From Prochlorococcus sp. AG-402-I20 (lineage in GTDB: Bacteria; Cyanobacteriota; Cyanobacteriia; PCC-6307; Cyanobiaceae), in assembly GCA_003216975.1 (NCBI GenBank), contig QCHY01000012.1, forward strand, positions 1-46,832: 46,832 nucleotides of DNA. The letters run 5' to 3'. How positions within the stretch are numbered: position 1 is the stretch's first letter; every line of letters begins with the position of its first letter. This document shows positions 42,066 to 46,832 of the stretch, piece after piece. The translations under genes were made by a program, and so were the position numbers. A model generated the notes under the pieces. It saw nothing but the letters and a program-made list of their open reading frames with translations, made no database searches and was not told the DNA's origin.

Positions 42066-43586
42066 ATGCTTAATTTAGACAAGGAAGAATTTCTTTCAGC
42101 AGCCTCCAGCGGAGCCAACTACATACCAGTTGCAAAAAGTTGGCCTGCAGATTTAGAAACTCCTCTTACAACCTGGCTTAAAGTTGGTAATGATGGTCCT
42201 CCAGGAGTATTGCTTGAATCGGTCGAAGGTGGAGAAACGATAGGGAGGTGGAGCGTTGTGGCAGCAGATCCTCTTTGGAAAGTGATAGTAAGGGGTAATG
42301 AATTGACTAGAAGTTGGAGAAATGGAAAACAAGAAAAGTTTCATGGAAATCCAATTGAAATACTTAGAAAAATGCTTGAGCCTTATAAATCTGTTTCTTT
42401 GCCTGGTTTGCCACAATTGGGACAGCTTTTTGGAATGTGGGGATATGAATTAATTCAATGGATTGAGCCCTCTGTTCCTACCTATGAATTATTAGATCAA
42501 GACTTACCTGATGGTATTTGGATGTTCATGGACAAAGTTCTTATTTTTGACCAAGTCAAGCGTTTAATAACAGCTGTTGCATATGGAAATTTAAATGATG
42601 GAGTTTCGTCTACAAAAGCTTATGAAATTGCCTGCGAACAAATTAATGAACTTCAAGATTTAATGTCTGCCCCTTTAAAACCAATAAAATCTTTAAAGTG
42701 GAATCAAAAAGGGAATAGATCTCTTAATATGACTATTAATACTTCAAAAAGTGAATTTGAAGATAGTGTTGAAGCTGCAAAAGAATTTATTAAACAAGGT
42801 GATATTTTTCAGTTGGTACTTAGTCAGAAATTGGAGTCGACTGTCATACAAAAACCCTTTGAATTATATCGAAGTTTGAGGATGGTAAATCCTTCTCCAT
42901 TTATGGCATTTTTTGATTTTGGAGAGTGGCAACTTATTGGTTCTAGTCCAGAGGTAATGGTCAAGGCGCAACAAATACAACAGGGTATTCAAGCAAGTTT
43001 GAGACCAATTGCAGGTACTCGTCCAAGAGGTGAAAATGATATTGAAGATTCAACTCTTGAGAAAGATCTTTTAAAAGATCCAAAAGAAAGAGCAGAGCAT
43101 GTAATGTTAGTAGATTTAGGTCGAAATGATTTGGGTAGAGTTTGCAGGCCAGGTAGCGTTTTTGTAAAAGAATTAATGGTTATAGAAAAATATTCCCATG
43201 TAATGCACATAGTCAGTGAGGTTGAAGGTCTTTTGAAAGAAGGAAAGGATGTATGGGATTTGTTAATTGCTTCTTTCCCCGCTGGGACTGTTAGTGGAGC
43301 CCCAAAGATAAGAGCGATGCAACTAATCAATCAATTAGAAAAACAGCGGAGAGGTCCTTATTCCGGCGTCTATGGGTCTATAGATTTAAATGGAGCATTG
43401 AATACAGCTATTACTATTAGAACAATGGTTGTTCGTAGGAAAAATAAAAATGATTTTACTGTTCAAGTTCAAGCTGGGGCAGGTGTAGTTGCAGATTCTA
43501 TTCCCTCTAATGAGTATCAAGAAACTTTAAATAAAGCCAAAGGAATGTTCACTGCTTTAGCGTGCTTAGAAACCCCTGATTTATGA
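42066..43586 (+). CDS. trpE: Anthranilate synthase component I
   Basis: TrpE turns chorismate plus ammonia into anthranilate, the first step of tryptophan synthesis. The start used is ATG at 42066 (MLNLDKEEFLSA), giving 506 residues; an in-frame TTG at 42045 is less likely. Conserved parts are GVLLESVEGGETIGRWS (the L-L-E-S tryptophan-inhibition motif), KQGDIFQLVLSQKL, PSPFMAFFDFGEWQLIGSSP, RPIAGTRPRG and the catalytic SFPAGTVSGAPKIRAM block. Its stop overlaps the start of gshA by four bases, ATGA, which points to translational coupling. Confidence 0.96.
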   Translation: MLNLDKEEFLSAASSGANYIPVAKSWPADLETPLTTWLKVGNDGPPGVLLESVEGGETIGRWSVVAADPLWKVIVRGNELTRSWRNGKQEKFHGNPIEILRKMLEPYKSVSLPGLPQLGQLFGMWGYELIQWIEPSVPTYELLDQDLPDGIWMFMDKVLIFDQVKRLITAVAYGNLNDGVSSTKAYEIACEQINELQDLMSAPLKPIKSLKWNQKGNRSLNMTINTSKSEFEDSVEAAKEFIKQGDIFQLVLSQKLESTVIQKPFELYRSLRMVNPSPFMAFFDFGEWQLIGSSPEVMVKAQQIQQGIQASLRPIAGTRPRGENDIEDSTLEKDLLKDPKERAEHVMLVDLGRNDLGRVCRPGSVFVKELMVIEKYSHVMHIVSEVEGLLKEGKDVWDLLIASFPAGTVSGAPKIRAMQLINQLEKQRRGPYSGVYGSIDLNGALNTAITIRTMVVRRKNKNDFTVQVQAGAGVVADSIPSNEYQETLNKAKGMFTALACLETPDL

Positions 43587-44722
43587 CCAACTGTATGCTT
43601 TTAAAGGGGTTCGAAGTTGAACTTTTTACTGGCACGTTTTCTGGAGAAAATGTAGGTGTTTCCTCTGCTATCACTAAAGATCTATCAGACTTTGTTAAAG
43701 AACCAGATCAAAGAAATCTCGAATATATAACTGTTCCAGATCAAAGATATGCAGTTTTAAAACATGCCCTTTTACTACCAAGACAAAAACTTAGGAAATG
43801 GCTTGATTGCAAAAAACTAACAATTCTTCCAGGAAGTACTTTAAGTCTTGGAAATACAAAAAAATTTGAAAGGTCAGATATGGAAAATTCATATCACTCC
43901 TTTATAGAAAAAAATTATGGAACAACAGTTGTAACAGCAAGCATACATATCAATTTAGGTATTGAAAATTTGTCCTTACTTTTTGCGGCTCTTCGCTTGG
44001 TTAGATGTGAGGCATCATTATTTTTGGCATTAAGCGCGAGTTCTCCTTTTTTAGGAGGAAATGCAACAGGGGCGCATTCTCAAAGATGGGTGCAATTTCC
44101 TAAAACCCCTTTAAATGTGCCTTTGTTTGTGGATCACGCACATTATGTCAAATGGGTTGAAGACCAACTAGATAAAGGCAAAATGCAAAATGAAAGACAT
44201 TTGTGGACATCAGTCAGGCCAAATGGTCCAGATAGGCCTCATGTTTTAAATCGATTAGAACTGAGAATATGTGATTTAGTTGGTAATGTTGATTTGCTGT
44301 TGGCTATTACTGCATTACTTGAACTCAGAATTATTAATCTTAGAAATAACATAAAAAAATATGATCCAATTGAAGCAAGCTCTAAAACACAAAAAGAGTT
44401 GGCTTTATTGGCAGATGAAAATGATTTGATTGCAGCCAAATCGAGTCTTGATGCAAATTTATCTCATTGGAAAAGTGGAAAAACAATAAACTGTCGTGAA
44501 TGGATAAATGAACTTCTGTTAGATGTAACGCCTTTGGCTAAGGATCTTGATATGTTTGAGTTACTGCAACCTATCGAAACTGTTCTGATCAATGGAAATC
44601 AATCAATGATATGGCTGAACTCTTATTCCAAGGGTGTTTCAATTCAGTCCTTGCTTCAGAAAGGTATTGGAGAAATGCAACGTGAAGAGATCAATTTTAT
44701 TCAAATGAAATCAACCTATTAG
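43583..44722 (+). CDS. gshA: Glutamate-cysteine ligase, cyanobacterial/plant type
   Basis: It makes gamma-glutamylcysteine, the first step of glutathione synthesis. The 379-residue protein begins [20 protein letters not shown], with the conserved EVELF active-site start, then [32 protein letters not shown] and [20 protein letters not shown]. The plant/cyanobacterial class differs from the E. coli enzyme. The ATG overlaps the trpE stop, and its own stop, TAGTG, overlaps a possible GTG start of ppc. So trpE, gshA and ppc may be one transcript. Confidence 0.9.
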   Translation: MTNCMLLKGFEVELFTGTFSGENVGVSSAITKDLSDFVKEPDQRNLEYITVPDQRYAVLKHALLLPRQKLRKWLDCKKLTILPGSTLSLGNTKKFERSDMENSYHSFIEKNYGTTVVTASIHINLGIENLSLLFAALRLVRCEASLFLALSASSPFLGGNATGAHSQRWVQFPKTPLNVPLFVDHAHYVKWVEDQLDKGKMQNERHLWTSVRPNGPDRPHVLNRLELRICDLVGNVDLLLAITALLELRIINLRNNIKKYDPIEASSKTQKELALLADENDLIAAKSSLDANLSHWKSGKTINCREWINELLLDVTPLAKDLDMFELLQPIETVLINGNQSMIWLNSYSKGVSIQSLLQKGIGEMQREEINFIQMKSTY

Positions 44723-44757
44723 TGACTAAGTCGGTAGAACTGCTTCATAATAAGTTT

Positions 44758-46832
44758 ATGTTGAAAAACCCTTCTAACGAAAATATCTCTAATCACTCGA
44801 CTGAATGTGTTGAGGATCAAGATCCTGGATATTTATTACAACAAAGGCTTGAATTAGTTGAGGATCTATGGAAAACAGTTCTCAAAAGTGAATGCCCTCC
44901 TGATCAAACAAAACGATTATTGCGTTTAAAACAATTAAGTGATCCTAGCCAGTCAAATCAAGATAATTCCTCCAAGGCAATAGTTCAATTGATTACAGAA
45001 ATGGATTTAGCTGAAGCAATAGCTGCTGCTAGGGCTTTTTCTCTTTATTTTCAGTTGGTAAACATTCTTGAGCAACGCATAGAAGAAGATAGTTATCTAG
45101 AAAGTATGAAAAAAGGGAAATTAAACAATAGTAATTCTGAGATAGATCCATTTGCTCCAGCTTTAGCCAGTCAAACTGCGCCAGCAACTTTTACACAATT
45201 ATTTGAGCGATTACGTCGTTTGAATGTCCCCCCAGCCCAGCTTGATGCTTTGATGAGGGAAATGGATATTCGTCTTGTTTTTACAGCTCATCCAACTGAA
45301 ATAGTTAGACACACTGTCAGACACAAGCAACGTAGAGTAGCCACTCTTTTGCAACAACTTCAATCAAATAGTTTAATTTCCGAATCTGAGAGGGAAATTT
45401 TTAGGTTGCAATTAGAGGAGGAAATAAGACTTTGGTGGAGAACTGATGAGCTTCATCAATTCAAGCCTACTGTTCTTGATGAGGTTGACTATGCACTTCA
45501 TTATTTTCAGCAGGTTTTGTTTGATGCTATGCCTCAATTGAGAAGGAGATTGACTACGGCACTAGCTTCTAGTTATCCAGATGTAGATATTCCTAATGAA
45601 GCTTTTTGTACATTTGGCTCTTGGGTAGGTTCAGATCGTGATGGGAATCCCTCGGTGACTCCTGAAATCACATGGAGAACAGCTTGTTATCAAAGACAAT
45701 TAATGTTGGATAGGTATATTGCATCAGTTCAAGAGCTAAGAGATCAGCTGAGTATATCTATGCAATGGAGTCAAGTTAGTCCTCCTTTGCTTGAGTCGTT
45801 AGAAATGGATAGAGTGCGTTTTCCTGAAGTCTACGAGGAACGGGCTGCTAGATATCGATTAGAACCTTATCGCTTGAAGCTTAGCTATACACTAGAGAGA
45901 CTTCGATTGACGCAACTACGTAATCAGCAACTAGCGGATGCTGGGTGGCAATTTTCACCTGAAGGAAAACCTTTAATGTCTACTAATAATAGTTTTGATG
46001 AATTTCTCCACTATAGATCTGTAGATGAATTTAAGAATGAGTTGGAACTTATTAGGAATAGTTTAGTTAGTACAGATCTTACCTGTGAACCACTAGATAC
46101 TTTATTAAATCAAGTCCATATTTTTGGATTCTCTTTGGCTAGTTTAGACATTAGACAAGAAAGTACACGACATAGCGATGCGTTGGATGAACTTACTTGC
46201 TATTTGGATCTACCCGAGTCATATGGAGTAATGAACGAGGAACAGCGAGTCACTTGGTTGATGAGGGAACTGAAAACTCGACGACCACTGATTCCACCTG
46301 CTTTTGAGTGGTCAAAAAGTACTCAGGAAACTATCTCAGTTTTTCATATGCTGCATAGGCTTCAGAAAGAATTTGGTACTCGTATATGTCGTTCGTATGT
46401 GATTTCAATGAGTCATACAGCATCAGATTTATTAGAAGTTCTTCTATTAGCCAAAGAGTCAGGGTTGGTTGATCCAACTTTAGGAGCTGCTGATTTTCTC
46501 GTTGTCCCATTATTTGAAACGGTTGAGGATTTACAACATGCTCCTTCTGTAATGGAGTCATTGCTTCAGACAGATGTTTATCGCGAATTACTTCCTCGCG
46601 TAGGAGAGAAAAACCTTCCTTTACAGGAACTTATGCTTGGATATTCAGATAGTAATAAGGATTCTGGTTTCCTTTCAAGTAATTGGGAAATTCACAAGGC
46701 CCAAATAGCACTTCAAGATCTGGCTAGCAGACAAGGGATAGCATTACGTATTTTTCATGGCAGGGGTGGGTCTGTAGGAAGAGGAGGCGGACCAGCTTAT
46801 CAAGCAATTTTGGCTCAACCAAGTGGTACCCT
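44758..46832 (+). CDS. ppc: Phosphoenolpyruvate carboxylase (partial, cut at right edge)
   Basis: It carboxylates PEP with bicarbonate to oxaloacetate, the anaplerotic step in cyanobacteria. The frame stays open to the window end, about 691 codons of an expected 980-1000. It starts [20 protein letters not shown] from the ATG at 44758; a GTG at 44722 is in frame and overlaps the gshA stop. The catalytic blocks are [18 protein letters not shown] (active-site His), [30 protein letters not shown] and [15 protein letters not shown] near the end. No stop codon or frameshift interrupts the visible part. Confidence 0.96.
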   Translation, partial: MLKNPSNENISNHSTECVEDQDPGYLLQQRLELVEDLWKTVLKSECPPDQTKRLLRLKQLSDPSQSNQDNSSKAIVQLITEMDLAEAIAAARAFSLYFQLVNILEQRIEEDSYLESMKKGKLNNSNSEIDPFAPALASQTAPATFTQLFERLRRLNVPPAQLDALMREMDIRLVFTAHPTEIVRHTVRHKQRRVATLLQQLQSNSLISESEREIFRLQLEEEIRLWWRTDELHQFKPTVLDEVDYALHYFQQVLFDAMPQLRRRLTTALASSYPDVDIPNEAFCTFGSWVGSDRDGNPSVTPEITWRTACYQRQLMLDRYIASVQELRDQLSISMQWSQVSPPLLESLEMDRVRFPEVYEERAARYRLEPYRLKLSYTLERLRLTQLRNQQLADAGWQFSPEGKPLMSTNNSFDEFLHYRSVDEFKNELELIRNSLVSTDLTCEPLDTLLNQVHIFGFSLASLDIRQESTRHSDALDELTCYLDLPESYGVMNEEQRVTWLMRELKTRRPLIPPAFEWSKSTQETISVFHMLHRLQKEFGTRICRSYVISMSHTASDLLEVLLLAKESGLVDPTLGAADFLVVPLFETVEDLQHAPSVMESLLQTDVYRELLPRVGEKNLPLQELMLGYSDSNKDSGFLSSNWEIHKAQIALQDLASRQGIALRIFHGRGGSVGRGGGPAYQAILAQPSGT

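Noticed and set aside
42989-43330. Leftward 113-codon frame inside trpE
   Set aside because: It is the complement of conserved trpE catalytic blocks.

Overview
The window is from a marine picocyanobacterium, almost certainly Prochlorococcus. The DNA is AT-rich and genes are packed with short or no spacers. Diagnostic cyanobacterial genes are photosystem I psaD, the bilin set ho1-pebA-pebB, ndhS, the fused panC/cmk, a plant-type glutamate-cysteine ligase and a CCB-type cytochrome b6 assembly factor. A low-light clade is plausible but not proven from the sequence.

Region 1 (1-21 kb) is ordinary core genome. It holds rimM (cut by the left edge), ndhS, rnc, the RNase P RNA, tRNA-Arg(CCU), two small conserved proteins, glgP, a CPA2-type cation/proton antiporter, an alpha/beta hydrolase followed by a hexose mutarotase-like gene, an FMN hydroxyacid dehydrogenase paired with a four-carbon acid sugar kinase, icd, ho1, pebA, pebB, a low-molecular-weight phosphatase, panC/cmk, purM, a conserved hypothetical and an aldo/keto reductase. 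Ho1, PebA and PebB together convert heme to phycoerythrobilin.

Region 2 (about 20.6-22.0 kb) is gene-poor. It has two small unknown genes, a small secreted-peptide gene broken by a stop at codon 4, and, at its right edge, a diverged copy of the sequence found beside tRNA-Cys ten kilobases away.

Region 3 (22,026-32,220) is a mobile island of about 10.2 kb integrated at the 3' end of tRNA-Cys(GCA), and it is the main discovery target. It is bounded by 23-bp perfect direct repeats of the tRNA 3' end inside a 98-bp ungapped repeat (82/98 identical by my count). A tyrosine recombinase sits at the left end, a serine recombinase heads a chain of overlapping small genes in the middle, and a cluster of ribbon-helix-helix-like small proteins lies at the right end. 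Cargo includes a zinc-ribbon/membrane/TPR protein convergent with a second large membrane protein, a His-rich envelope protein with a glycine zipper, and a zinc-binding protein resembling a primase zinc finger. A repeated regulatory unit occurs upstream of the tyrosine recombinase and again, in matching orientation, upstream of a leftward gene 8 kb away. The layout fits the tRNA-borne integrative elements of Prochlorococcus called tycheposons.

Region 4 (32.2-46.8 kb) is core genome again: an LpxB-related glycosyltransferase-like gene whose upstream DNA is now the island, RNase D, a CCB assembly factor, an amidase-like protein, hemF, mrp, rodA, a sensor kinase with a degenerate ATPase domain, psaD, trpE overlapping gshA, and ppc (cut by the right edge).
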